This document shows, one piece after another, positions 52,890 through 61,416 of a DNA stretch of 64,000 nt (position 1 is the stretch's first letter; each line of letters begins with the position of its first letter). Position numbers and translations under genes: made by a program. This DNA comes from Paramesorhizobium deserti. GTDB taxonomy: Bacteria > Pseudomonadota > Alphaproteobacteria > Rhizobiales > Rhizobiaceae. The stretch lies in NCBI RefSeq assembly GCF_001558695.1, contig NZ_LNTU01000003.1:20292-84291 (forward strand), written 5' to 3'. Under the pieces are notes generated by a model. The model saw only the letters and a list, made by a program, of their open reading frames with translations, made no database searches and was not told where the DNA came from.

Positions 52890-53846
52890 TCAGTTAGATT
52901 TGGGTGAGGTTTTCGACACCGGGGCATTGCGCGACGTGTCGAACAGTCCGGCGATGAGAAAGAGGAAAAGCACGAAGGCGAAGAGCACCACGGCGAGATA
53001 GGCGAGCCACAGTGCGAAAGGTCGCCACGGTGCGCCGCGTGTGCGGTAGTGCATCATGGCGAAGCCCGCCAGGAGAAAACCGGCGCTGAGCGCCCCGGCG
53101 ACCGCCGCTGCGGCATGGCCGATCCCGCCGCCGATGAAGGCGACGACCAGGCAGACTGCGAGCACCGCGAGCGCCGCGCGCGGCATGCGGAGCGTCGCCG
53201 GCCAGTCGTCGCGCGGGCGGCGCAGCCGGCCGGAAAGCGCGGTGAGGCGCAGCGCCAGATAAAGATTGGCGATCAGCACGATAAGGCATGTCGCCGGCTG
53301 GATGGCGGGAAGGGCGGCAACCATGAAGGATGCGAGATTGTCGCGCATCTCGCTGCTTGCCGTGAAATCCGGATTGGCCTGCGAAACGCTGGTCACGATC
53401 GCATTCGCGACCTCGCGCGCCAGATCCTCGCCGAAACCGATGATGATGCCGATGATGATGAAACTTGCCGCCACCATCAGCGCCAGGCGGAAGATGATAT
53501 CGGAAAGCGGATACCAGACGAGCGTATCGGACGGGCCGCCCATTTCCTCCGCCGGCCGGGCAAGGCCCGCGAGATAGGCGCCGGTCGCCGCCGGCAGGAT
53601 GCTGGTCAGCGCCACGAGAAGTGCCGCCATCGGCGCTGCGACAAGCGCCACCGCGATCGTTGCGACGACTGCCGAAACCAGGCCGGCGGCCGTGCCCCAG
53701 CCGAGCGCAGCGATGAAGATCGGCAACGGCGTGAGAAAATAGAGGAACATCGCCACACCAGACTGGGCGATGACGCCAGCCGACATCAGCGCGGCCGCGA
53801 GCCCCGCCAATATGCCGACACCGATCGATGTTCCGTCGAATTTCAT
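52890..53846 (-). CDS. DUF2232 family membrane protein
   Basis: A 318-residue polytopic membrane protein with about eight to nine hydrophobic segments, starting MKFDGTSIGVGILAGLAAAL and including LYFLTPLPIFIAALGWGTAA. The position between rpsR and rplI is the standard place of DUF2232 proteins in Hyphomicrobiales. The function is unknown. The family is distantly related to S-component-like or YybS proteins. rplI follows after 24 bp. Confidence 0.85.
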   Translation of the reverse strand: MKFDGTSIGVGILAGLAAALMSAGVIAQSGVAMFLYFLTPLPIFIAALGWGTAAGLVSAVVATIAVALVAAPMAALLVALTSILPAATGAYLAGLARPAEEMGGPSDTLVWYPLSDIIFRLALMVAASFIIIGIIIGFGEDLAREVANAIVTSVSQANPDFTASSEMRDNLASFMVAALPAIQPATCLIVLIANLYLALRLTALSGRLRRPRDDWPATLRMPRAALAVLAVCLVVAFIGGGIGHAAAAVAGALSAGFLLAGFAMMHYRTRGAPWRPFALWLAYLAVVLFAFVLFLFLIAGLFDTSRNAPVSKTSPKSN

Positions 53847-53951
53847 GTTACTCGCTGTCCTGCTTCTTCAAGCAGTTAGAGGCGGATATTGAATCTGCGC
53901 CCCAACTTGGGTTTTTGGTTTCACCTTCACCCGCGCCCATCGCGGGGAGGA

Positions 53952-54028
53952 TAGGAGGAGAGTAGGGGAATAAGTGAGTAGGGGAGTATGTTACATATTC
54001 CCCTGTTCCCTTACTCCCCTATTCCCTT
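53952..54028. repeat. Family C inverted repeat between rpsR and the DUF2232 gene
   Basis: GAGGAGAGTAGGGGAATAAG then TGAGTAGGGGAGTATG pair imperfectly with CATATTCCCCTGTTCCCTTA then CTCCCCTATTCCCTTA. The region would form a long hairpin in the middle of the ribosomal operon and touches the rpsR stop codon. The stretch 53847-53951 shows no gene. Confidence 0.7.
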
Positions 54029-54275
54029 ATTTCACCACGTAAGGCAGCAGGCCGAGGAAACGGGCGCGCTTGATCGCCTTGGCGAGTTCGCGCTGCTTCT
54101 TCTGGCTGACGGCCGTGATGCGGGACGGAACGATCTTGCCGCGCTCGGAGATGTAGCGCTGCAGGAGCTTCACGTCCTTATAGTCGATCTTCGGTGCGTT
54201 GGCGCCGGAGAACGGGCAGGTCTTGCGGCGGCGATGGAACGGACGCCGGGTCGGGATCTGGTTGATGTCGACCAT
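54027..54275 (-). CDS. rpsR: 30S ribosomal protein S18
   Basis: S18 of the small subunit platform, 82 residues, [20 protein letters not shown] to the end PYVVK. The conserved core is [20 protein letters not shown] followed by [20 protein letters not shown]. It forms a heterodimer with S6. Its ATG overlaps the rpsF stop by one base (54275), so translation is coupled. Confidence 0.97.
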
Positions 54276-54745
54276 TATGCGTCTCCTGCGGCTGCTTCAT
54301 TGTCACGCGGACGGCGCGGACGGTCACGGTCGCCATCACGCGGACGATCACGGTCACCATCGCGCGGGCGGCGCGGACGGTCGTCGTCACGGCCGAAACG
54401 GTCGTCGCGGTCGCGGCGGTCGTCACGGCGGGCGAGCATGGCCGACTGGCCTTCCTCATGCTTTTCGACGCGCACCGTCAGGAAACGCAGCACATCTTCA
54501 TTGATGCGCATCTGGCGTTCCATCTCGCTGACGGCGGCCGCCGGAGCGTCGATGTCCATCAGCGCGTAATACGCCTTGCGGTTCTTGTTGATGCGATAGG
54601 TGAGGGGACGCAGTCCCCAGCTTTCGATGCGCCCGACCTTGCCGCCATTGGCCTCGATGACGCCCTTGTACTGTTCTACAAGAGCATCGACCTGCTGCGG
54701 CGTAATATCCTGTCGGGCAAGGAGCACATGTTCATAAAGAGCCAT
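54275..54745 (-). CDS. rpsF: 30S ribosomal protein S6
   Basis: S6 of the small subunit, [20 protein letters not shown] with the core [20 protein letters not shown] and a total of 156 residues. The globular domain ends near residue 100. The C-terminal third is a highly charged Arg/Asp tail with tandem DGDRDRPR units, longer than in E. coli but typical of rhizobia. The frame is open to 54772, and ATG 54745 is chosen for the family N-terminus. It is the first gene of the ribosomal operon, with a promoter-like sequence about 215 bp upstream. Confidence 0.96.
54296..54400. repeat. Imperfect tandem repeats coding the Arg/Asp tail of S6
   Basis: CGCGGACGGTCACGGTCGCC, CGCGGACGATCACGGTCACC and similar copies of about 24 bases follow each other and encode repeated [12 protein letters not shown] residues. 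Copy number may vary between strains. Confidence 0.6.
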
Positions 54746-54955
54746 TGTCTCTGCCTTTCTTCTATTTACCATCGCAAGACGTCAGCGGCTAAGCCTCTGC
54801 GACTTCTCTTGATCCCGGCAAACCGGAGAAGAAAGGACGCTTTATCGAGACGATCGAGAGCGGAGACACGGGAGGCTGAAGCACTTTAGGCTTCGACGGG
54901 TATCACCCGGCCCTCCGTTCAGCCCCCAGCTGACGCCGAGCAATGAACGGGCGGG
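54746..54955 (-). promoter_or_regulatory. Long rpsF 5' leader, possible S6:S18 leader
   Basis: About 210 bases separate the putative promoter from the rpsF ATG and contain no reading frame. The region holds short stems, for example CCGGGTGATACCCG and GGGGGCTGAAC, and could carry the autoregulatory S6:S18-binding leader known in other bacteria. I cannot show the consensus structure by eye. Confidence 0.3.
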
Positions 54956-54984
54956 CTAATACGGGATTTTCAGCCGTTTGGCAA
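54956..54984 (-). promoter_or_regulatory. Putative sigma-70 promoter of the rpsF operon
   Basis: On the minus strand, TTGCCA (54984-54979) and TATTAG (54961-54956) are separated by exactly 17 bases. The position suits the ribosomal operon, giving a leader of about 200 bases. This is a pattern match only. Confidence 0.5.
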
Positions 54985-55099
54985 CAAAAGGATTCGGAAT
55001 TCCGCGAGGTTCAAGCTAATTGTAACCGTAGGCTTGGAATAATGGGGGCAACAGGGAAAATAATAAGGGTCATATCCGCTATATTGTGGAGGTGAAGGC

Positions 55100-55298
55100 A
55101 TGACGATCATGTCCGGAAACCTCTATCGGGCCAAGGCGGTAAACGTCCCCGACGATCTGGCTCAGAAAGCGGCGGAAGAGATGGCGAGCAGCGATGCCGC
55201 GTTTTAACAATCTGGAAAGAGATATGGCTATTCTTAAATGGATGGTCGGCGTCGTTATCGCGGGCGTGCTAGGTCTGATTTTGAAAGCTTTCTTCTGA
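55100..55298 (+). pseudogene. Frameshifted small membrane protein gene
   Basis: From ATG 55100, behind a strong GGAGGTGAAGG site, the frame reads MTIMSGNLYRAKAVNVPDDL then AQKAAEEMASSDAAF and stops at 55205. Shifting by +1 at about 55200 continues as RFNNLERDMAILKWMVGVVI then AGVLGLILKAFF and stops at 55298. Together they resemble a small rhizobial protein with an amphipathic N-terminus, a short coiled coil and one C-terminal membrane helix. The single shift suggests a pseudogene, a programmed shift or a sequencing error. A short second product from ATG 55224 is also possible. Confidence 0.6.
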
Positions 55299-55311
55299 GG
55301 CTGGGCCATGA

Positions 55312-55565
55312 ATGAACGTTTCGGCTAGAGCAACCACCGTCCGTTTCGACGATGCACAAATGTGGGTTGACCTGGAGGATGGCCGAACCATCGGTGTTTC
55401 TCTCGTATGGTTCCCCCTTTGCTGCGCGCTGCACCGGAACAGCGGGTGAATTATTTCATCAGCCCCAGCGGCATTCATTGGGATGATCTGGACGAAGATA
55501 TCTCGATTGAAGGTCTCTTGGCCGGACGAGGCGATCAGACGCGGCCTAAACCCGTCGCCGCTTAA
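55312..55565 (+). pseudogene. Frameshifted DUF2442 protein gene
   Basis: From ATG 55312 the frame gives MNVSARATTVRFDDAQMWVD then LEDGRTIGVSLVWFPL, as in DUF2442 proteins, and then runs out at 55449. In another frame the remainder follows: LRAAPEQRVNYFISPSGIHW then DDLDEDISIEGLLAG, stopping at 55565. The break lies at about 55411-55420, in CCCCCTTTGCTG. DUF2442 genes usually pair with a DUF4160 gene in a toxin-antitoxin-like unit, and none is seen here. It is probably a pseudogene, though a homopolymer error is possible. Confidence 0.7.
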
Positions 55566-55658
55566 TCTCTGAAATTCGGTTTCCACAGCCAAATTGAAAC
55601 ACGAAACGCCGGCTCGACGCCGGCGTTGTCATGCGGGCCCATAACACCGTTATCGCCA

Positions 55659-56003
55659 TTATGGGGCCGAGATGCTCTTGCAGAGGCTATGGACCTTGTC
55701 GCTGAACAGGGCTTTTTCCTGTTCCATCTGGCCGCAGTTGGTGCGGATCTTGTCCTGTTCTTCGGGCGACATGGCCCGCCAGCGTTCTGCGAAGTCTGCA
55801 TCCTCGCGGACGGAGCCCGTGGCTTCGTCGCTGACGAAAGCGTCATAAGTGCTCTGGTCCATTTGCATCTCGCCGACGGTCGTTCCCGGTCTCGGGAAGG
55901 TCCTTCCGCCTTCGTCCTGGCTGGCGGCGGTCTGTGCGAATGCAACGCCTGCGCTCATCGAGAGAGCGAGGACCGCGGCAGCGGTTGTTTTCAGGTCGAG
56001 CAT
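55659..56003 (-). CDS. Exported protein of unknown function
   Basis: A 114-residue protein with a clear signal peptide (KTTAAAVLALSMSAGVAFAQ, cleavage near AFA). The mature part is acidic, with two cysteines (TNCGQME, HSLCKSI) that may form a periplasmic disulfide. The central WRAMSPEEQDKIRTNC segment is a pattern found in small rhizobial exported proteins of unknown role. ATG 56003 follows GGAGAAGATC. Confidence 0.75.
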   Translation of the reverse strand: MLDLKTTAAAVLALSMSAGVAFAQTAASQDEGGRTFPRPGTTVGEMQMDQSTYDAFVSDEATGSVREDADFAERWRAMSPEEQDKIRTNCGQMEQEKALFSDKVHSLCKSISAP

Positions 56004-56068
56004 GATCTTCTCCTGAAGTTTTGTCTCGTTTCAAAGCGAGTTTTCATTTCCCAGCCAACACGGTTTGC

Positions 56069-56116
56069 GTTGACTTTCCGTACGGCCGTTTAGTTGACTT
56101 TCCGTACGGCAGTTTA
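56069..56116. repeat. Tandem 24-bp repeat upstream of fabD
   Basis: Two adjacent 24-base units beginning GTTGACTTTCCGTACGGC differ at one base. Each contains the palindrome CCGTACGG and a TTGACT that could serve as a -35 box. A third, weaker TTGACTTTC occurs near 56261. The stretch 56004-56329 contains no gene. Confidence 0.85.
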
Positions 56117-56329
56117 ACGGTGCCGAGGGGGATTGGTTCCGGTCTGATCGGATCGGATAGAGCCGCTATTTCGAAGCCCTTGTTCTCATTATAATACATG
56201 GTTTCTGCCGATATTTGGCCAATTTCCTGCCGATAGAGGGGCTTTTAGGACTGTCACACTTGACTTTCTGCCCGCCGGTGATCACACCGCGCGCCATATC
56301 GAAGTTGATTGAAGAGGCTGAGACCAATA

Positions 56330-57274
56330 ATGGCCATAGCATTCACATTTCCCGGACAGGGCAGCCAGGCGGTCGGCATGGGCAAAGCGCTGGCCGAAAC
56401 CTATCCCGAGGCGCGCGCCGTTTTCGACGAGGTCGACGATGCGCTGGGCGAGAAGCTCTCCGACATCATCTTCGAGGGACCGGAAGAAACCCTGACATTG
56501 ACCGCCAATGCGCAACCCGCGCTGATGGCGGTATCGTTGGCCGTCATCCGCGTGCTGGAAGCCAAGGGTTTCTCGTTGAAGGACAAGGTGGCTTATGTCG
56601 CCGGCCATTCGCTCGGCGAATATTCGGCCCTTTGCGCCGCCGGCACCTTTTCCATCGCCGATACGGCGCGGCTCCTGCGCATCCGCGGTAACGCCATGCA
56701 GCGCGCCGTTCCCGTGGGCGAGGGGGCGATGGCGGCGATCATCGGCCTGGAGCACGGTGATGTCGACGCCGTCTGCACGCAGGCCTCCGCCAGCGGCATC
56801 TGCCAGATCGCTAATGACAATGGCGGCGGCCAGATCGTCATATCGGGATCGAAGCCGGCGGTCGAAATGGCCGCCAGACTTGCAACGGATCTTGGCGCAA
56901 AGCGGGCGATCATGCTGCCGGTTTCCGCTCCCTTCCATTCCGCGTTGATGGCGCCCGCGGCAGACGCCATGCGCGAGGCGCTCGCCGGTGTGAAGAAGAG
57001 CGATCCAATCGTGCCGCTCGTCGCCAACGTCCGTGCCGCGCCGGTGACGGACGCCAATGAAATCGCCAGGCTCCTGGTTGAGCAGGTGACGGGACAGGTC
57101 CGCTGGCGCGAAACCATCGAGTGGTTTGCGGCAAACGGCGTCACCACGCTTTATGAGATCGGCGCCGGCAAGGTGCTGACCGGTCTGGCGCGGCGCATAT
57201 CGAAAGACGTAGCCGGAACCGCCGTCGGAACGGCGGAAGAAATAGAAGCGGCGCTTGCTGCGCTCAATTCATAA
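56330..57274 (+). CDS. fabD: Malonyl-CoA-ACP transacylase
   Basis: FabD moves the malonyl group from CoA to acyl carrier protein to start fatty-acid synthesis. The 314 residues begin MAIAFTFPGQGSQAVGMGKA, with the catalytic serine in VAGHSLGEYSALCAAG near residue 92 and the catalytic histidine in LPVSAPFHSALM. ATG 56330 is chosen over an upstream 56309 start. It heads the fabD-fabG-acpP-fabF cluster. Confidence 0.97.
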   Translation: MAIAFTFPGQGSQAVGMGKALAETYPEARAVFDEVDDALGEKLSDIIFEGPEETLTLTANAQPALMAVSLAVIRVLEAKGFSLKDKVAYVAGHSLGEYSALCAAGTFSIADTARLLRIRGNAMQRAVPVGEGAMAAIIGLEHGDVDAVCTQASASGICQIANDNGGGQIVISGSKPAVEMAARLATDLGAKRAIMLPVSAPFHSALMAPAADAMREALAGVKKSDPIVPLVANVRAAPVTDANEIARLLVEQVTGQVRWRETIEWFAANGVTTLYEIGAGKVLTGLARRISKDVAGTAVGTAEEIEAALAALNS

Positions 57275-57320
57275 AGCATGATCCTGAAAAACGCAGGTTT
57301 TGGGGACGAGATCATGCGGC
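57275..57320. repeat. Family D repeat between fabD and fabG
   Basis: AAGCATGATCCTGAAAAACG and the facing GACGAGATCATGCGGCT form the usual GCATGATC...GATCATGC pair. The right flank ATCATGCGGCT is the same as in the copy inside nadQ. Confidence 0.75.
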
Positions 57321-57341
57321 TAAAAACCGGAAGGAAACGCG

Positions 57342-58079
57342 ATGTTTGATCTTACTGGCCGCAAGGCTCTCGTTACAGGCGCCACCGGCGGTATCGGCGA
57401 AGCCATCACCCGCGCCCTCCATGCTCAAGGAGCGCTTGTCGGCCTGCACGGAACCCGTGTCGAGAAGCTGGAGGCGCTGGCCTCCGAGCTTAGCGAGCGG
57501 GTGAAGGTCTTCCCGGCCAATCTTTCCGACCGCGCCGAGGTCAAGACGCTGGGTGAAAAGGCGGAGAAGGAACTCGAAGGCATCGACATTCTCGTCAATA
57601 ATGCCGGCATCACCCGCGATGGCCTGTTCGTCCGCATGAGCGATGCCGATTGGGACGAGGTGCTGAACGTCAATCTGACATCGGTCTTCAATCTCACGCG
57701 TGAGGTGATGCACCCGATGATGCGCCGCCGCCATGGCCGAGTCATCAATATCAGCTCGATCGTCGGCACCACGGGCAATCCCGGCCAGGCGAATTATTGC
57801 GCCTCGAAAGCCGGCCTGATCGGCTTCTCCAAATCGCTGGCGCAGGAGATCGCCACCCGCAACGTGACCGTGAACTGCGTTTCGCCGGGCTTCATCGAAT
57901 CGGCCATGACCGACAAGCTCAACGAAAAGCAGAAGGATGCCATCATGGGGGCTATCCCCATGAAGCGGATGGGCACGGGCGCGGAGATTGCCGCCGCCGT
58001 CGTCTATCTCGCCAGCGACGAGGCTGCTTACGTCACTGGGCAGACGCTGCACGTCAACGGCGGCATGGCGATGATTTAG
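57342..58079 (+). CDS. fabG: 3-oxoacyl-ACP reductase
   Basis: FabG reduces 3-oxoacyl-ACP with NADPH in the elongation cycle. The 245-residue SDR enzyme shows ALVTGATGGIGEAITRAL, the NNAGITRDGLF motif, the catalytic Tyr/Lys in NYCASKAGLIGFSKSLAQE, and the typical end GQTLHVNGGMAMI. The start follows GGAAGGAAACGCG. It lies between fabD and acpP in the usual order. Confidence 0.97.
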   Translation: MFDLTGRKALVTGATGGIGEAITRALHAQGALVGLHGTRVEKLEALASELSERVKVFPANLSDRAEVKTLGEKAEKELEGIDILVNNAGITRDGLFVRMSDADWDEVLNVNLTSVFNLTREVMHPMMRRRHGRVINISSIVGTTGNPGQANYCASKAGLIGFSKSLAQEIATRNVTVNCVSPGFIESAMTDKLNEKQKDAIMGAIPMKRMGTGAEIAAAVVYLASDEAAYVTGQTLHVNGGMAMI

Positions 58080-58082
58080 AAA

Positions 58083-58130
58083 GCAGGCCCAGGAAAAGTG
58101 TGAAGCGGTTTTCCGTCCGGGCTTGCGTAG
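58083..58130. repeat. Family D-like repeat between fabG and acpP
   Basis: GCAGGCCCAGGAAAAGTGTG followed by AAGCGGTTTTCCGTCCGGG is a variant of the element at 28505. The stretch 58080-58399 also contains the acpP promoter region but no other gene. Confidence 0.7.
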
Positions 58131-58399
58131 CTGAAAAACTGATTTTGGCCGTAAATCGCCCCCAAATGGGCTGACGAGCGGGCAAAATGCGCTTTGCGCG
58201 GGCAAGGAACCGTGTTAAGGCGCGCGCAGAATTGGCATGTCGCACGGTTTTGCGGGGCCAATCCTGTTCCGAAAGGAATATCCACAGGGGTATCGGTTGT
58301 ACCGTGAAAGCGGCGCGCAGCAGGTATCTTATAGCTTGATTACATTCACCCATGCCGCTAACCAAGGCAGGGAAACAACACACAGGTCGAGGTTCGGAC

Positions 58400-58636
58400 A
58401 TGAGCGACACCGCAGAACGCGTCAAGAAAATCGTTGTTGAACATCTGGGCGTAGATGCCGACAAGGTCACGGAAGGCGCAAGCTTCATTGATGACCTCGG
58501 CGCAGACAGCCTTGATACCGTCGAACTCGTCATGGCTTTCGAGGAAGAATTCGGCGTCGAAATCCCTGATGATGCCGCTGAAACGATCTTGACCGTCGGC
58601 GACGCCGTCAAGTTCATCGACAAGGCAAAGGCCTGA
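58400..58636 (+). CDS. acpP: Acyl carrier protein
   Basis: The 78-residue acidic carrier of growing acyl chains, [20 protein letters not shown], with the phosphopantetheine serine in [23 protein letters not shown] 58400 is chosen over an open upstream frame from 58352. It is in the fabG-acpP-fabF order. The 320-bp gap upstream suggests its own promoter, fitting its high expression in most bacteria. Confidence 0.97.
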   Translation: MSDTAERVKKIVVEHLGVDADKVTEGASFIDDLGADSLDTVELVMAFEEEFGVEIPDDAAETILTVGDAVKFIDKAKA

Positions 58637-58795
58637 TCTCAGGCGATTATGCGGGCTGGACGACGTTTTAGTCTCCGGCCCGGATTCTCTCTGCTGAATG
58701 TGCTTTACGCCTGATGCCCTGATTCATGGGTTTCGGCACACTGCCAATATAAAACAAAGCACGAAAATGGCATTGTCGGCATTGAAGGGTGGAAT

Positions 58796-60058
58796 ATGAG
58801 GCGTGTCGTAATCACTGGTTTGGGGCTGGTGTCGCCGTTGGCAAACGGTGTGGAGGAAACCTGGTCGAGGCTTCTTGCCGGCAAGAGCGGCGCGCGCCGC
58901 GTCACCGAATTCGAAGTCGATGATCTGCCCTGTCAGATCGCCTGCCGCATTCCCGTGGGTGACGGCACGGACGGCACCTTCAATGCCGATCTCTATATGG
59001 AGCCGAAGGAGCAGCGCAAGGTCGATCCCTTCATCGTCTATGCGATGGGCGCGGCCGATCAGGCGCTCGACGATGCCGGCTGGCATCCCGAGAGCGACGA
59101 GGACCAGATCCGCACCGGCGTCATGATCGGCTCGGGCATCGGCGGCATCGAGGGCATTGTCGAGGCCGGCTATACGCTGCGCGACAAGGGGCCCCGCCGC
59201 ATTTCTCCCTTCTTCATTCCCGGGCGCCTGATCAATCTCGCTTCCGGCTATGTTTCCATCAAGCACGGCCTGCGCGGGCCCAACCATGCGGTCGTCACGG
59301 CCTGCTCGACGGGCGCGCATGCCATCGGCGATGCGGCGCGGCTGATCGCCTTCGGCGACGCCGACGTGATGGTGGCCGGCGGCACGGAATCGCCGGTGAG
59401 CCGCATTTCGCTCGCTGGCTTCGCCGCCTGCAAGGCGCTTTCGACCGATCGCAATGACGATCCGACCCGCGCATCGCGTCCCTGGGACATCGATCGCGAC
59501 GGCTTCGTCATGGGCGAGGGCGCCGGTGTCGTCGTCCTGGAAGAGCTCGAGCACGCGCTGGCGCGCGGCGCGAAGATCTATGCCGAGGTGATCGGCTACG
59601 GCCTTTCCGGCGATGCCTATCACATCACCGCGCCGACCGAGACCGGTGAGGGCGCCGAGCGTTGCATGAATGCGGCGCTGAAGCGGGCGGGCGTTGCCCC
59701 GTCTGAGATCGATTACATCAATGCGCACGGCACCTCGACCATGGCCGACACGATCGAGCTCGGCGCCGTCGAGCGCGTCGTCGGGGACGCTGCATCGAAG
59801 ATCTCCATGTCCTCGACCAAATCGTCGATAGGGCATCTCCTGGGAGCGGCCGGTGCGGCCGAGGCCATCTTCTGCACGCTGGCAATCCGGGATAACGTCG
59901 CGCCCGCGACACTCAATCTTGACAATCCGGCGGTTGACACCAAAATCGACCTTGTTCCGCACAAGCCGCGTGAACGCCAGATTGATACCGTGTTGTCGAA
60001 TTCTTTCGGTTTTGGGGGCACAAACGCGTCGCTGGTTCTGCGTCGCTACCAGGCTTAG
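58796..60058 (+). CDS. fabF: 3-oxoacyl-ACP synthase II
   Basis: FabF condenses malonyl-ACP with acyl-ACP during elongation. The 420 residues show MRRVVITGLGLVSPLANGVE, the active-site cysteine in AVVTACSTGAHAIGDAARLI, the first histidine in YINAHGTSTMADTIELGAV and the second in SSTKSSIGHLLGAAGAAEAI. The C-terminus SNSFGFGGTNASLVLRRY is typical. The start follows GAAGGGTGGAAT. Confidence 0.97.
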   Translation: MRRVVITGLGLVSPLANGVEETWSRLLAGKSGARRVTEFEVDDLPCQIACRIPVGDGTDGTFNADLYMEPKEQRKVDPFIVYAMGAADQALDDAGWHPESDEDQIRTGVMIGSGIGGIEGIVEAGYTLRDKGPRRISPFFIPGRLINLASGYVSIKHGLRGPNHAVVTACSTGAHAIGDAARLIAFGDADVMVAGGTESPVSRISLAGFAACKALSTDRNDDPTRASRPWDIDRDGFVMGEGAGVVVLEELEHALARGAKIYAEVIGYGLSGDAYHITAPTETGEGAERCMNAALKRAGVAPSEIDYINAHGTSTMADTIELGAVERVVGDAASKISMSSTKSSIGHLLGAAGAAEAIFCTLAIRDNVAPATLNLDNPAVDTKIDLVPHKPRERQIDTVLSNSFGFGGTNASLVLRRYQA

Positions 60059-60153
60059 CCGACGGTCGCGCCGTCCGTGCTTTTGCCGCAATCGCCTACG
60101 ACCTTGAGACAGGGATGACCGTGCCCAAAGAGGATGGGAACTGAGGTGATCGA

Positions 60154-61395
60154 GTGAATTCAGACGCGAAATCCGAAAACGAGGCCATGCAGAATCAAGC
60201 TTCGGCCGAACCGACGGAAGCCGCGCCGGTGCAAAAGCCCATCGTGCCCAAATCCGCAAGCGAGGCGCTGCGACCCGAACCCGGGACGCCGCCACCGCCG
60301 CCGCGCCGGCGTTCGCGCCACGCGCGCAGCCAGATCGTCGTCTTCGCCAATTTCCTGTTGTCGCTGCTGGTGCTCGCCGTCGTGGGCGCATCGGTGCTCT
60401 TCTATTTCGGCAAGCTGCAGTTCGATGCGGCGGGGCCGTCTCCGGCTGCCTCCACCTTTCTCGTCAAGCGCGGCAGCGGCATTGTCGAGATCGCGGACGG
60501 TCTGGAGCGGCGCGGCCTCATCTCCGATGCCCGCATATTCCGCTACGGTGTGCGCGCCTATGGCCATGAGAAGGATATGAAGGCGGGTGAATACGAGGTC
60601 GCTGCCCATGCCTCCATGCGCGATATCATGGAAACCCTGCGCAGCGGCAAATCGATCATGCATTCGCTGACGATTCCCGAAGGGCTGACGGTTCAGCAGA
60701 TATTCGACAGGATCGCCGCCAACGAGGTTCTGGCCGGTGACATGCCCGATACTCTGCCTCCCGAAGGCAGCATGTTCGCCGATACGCTGCGTTTCACCCG
60801 CGGCACGATGCGCCAGGAGATCGTCACCAAGCTGCAGGCCGAGCAGAAAAAGCTCGTCGATGAGGTCTGGGCCAAGCGCAATCCCGATCTGCCGTTGAAG
60901 AACGTCAATGAATTCGTGACGCTTGCTTCCATCGTCGAGAAGGAGACCGGCGTTGCATCGGAGCGCCCGCACGTGGCCTCCGTTTTTGTCAACCGGTTGA
61001 GGAAGGGCATGCGTCTCCAGTCCGATCCGACGATCATCTACGGGCTGTTCGGCGGCAAGGGAAAACCGGCCGACCGCCCGATCTACAGATCCGACATCGA
61101 CAAGCCGACGCCCTATAACACCTATATCATCAATGGCCTGCCGCCGACGCCGGTCGCCAATCCGGGCCGCGCGGCGCTCGAGGCGGTGGCCAATCCTCTG
61201 CAGACGGACGATCTCTATTTTGTCGCCGACGGCACGGGTGGCCATGTCTTTGCCGCCACGCTGAAAGAGCATAACGACAATGTCCGCCGCTGGAGATCGA
61301 TCGAGCAGCAGAAGAAAGAAGAGGCCGCCAAAGCTGCCGTGCAAGGCGGGACCGATGGTGAGGCCGAACCGGGGCAGGGACAGCCGGGGCAGTAG
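60154..61395 (+). CDS. mltG: Endolytic murein transglycosylase
   Basis: MltG cuts new glycan strands in peptidoglycan and helps set their length. The 413-residue protein has a cytoplasmic N-terminus of about 55 residues with a proline/arginine-rich stretch, one membrane helix (VVFANFLLSLLVLAVVGASV), a LysM-like region (VKRGSGIVEIADGLERRGLI) and the YceG catalytic domain. That domain has the catalytic Glu in TLASIVEKETGVASERPHVA and the conserved LQSDPTIIYGL and NTYIINGLPPTPVANPG blocks. The C-terminus is a low-complexity tail. GTG 60154 has a GAGGTGA site. Confidence 0.94.
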   Translation: MNSDAKSENEAMQNQASAEPTEAAPVQKPIVPKSASEALRPEPGTPPPPPRRRSRHARSQIVVFANFLLSLLVLAVVGASVLFYFGKLQFDAAGPSPAASTFLVKRGSGIVEIADGLERRGLISDARIFRYGVRAYGHEKDMKAGEYEVAAHASMRDIMETLRSGKSIMHSLTIPEGLTVQQIFDRIAANEVLAGDMPDTLPPEGSMFADTLRFTRGTMRQEIVTKLQAEQKKLVDEVWAKRNPDLPLKNVNEFVTLASIVEKETGVASERPHVASVFVNRLRKGMRLQSDPTIIYGLFGGKGKPADRPIYRSDIDKPTPYNTYIINGLPPTPVANPGRAALEAVANPLQTDDLYFVADGTGGHVFAATLKEHNDNVRRWRSIEQQKKEEAAKAAVQGGTDGEAEPGQGQPGQ

Positions 61396-61416
61396 GGAGA
61401 GTCCATATCGGCAGTC

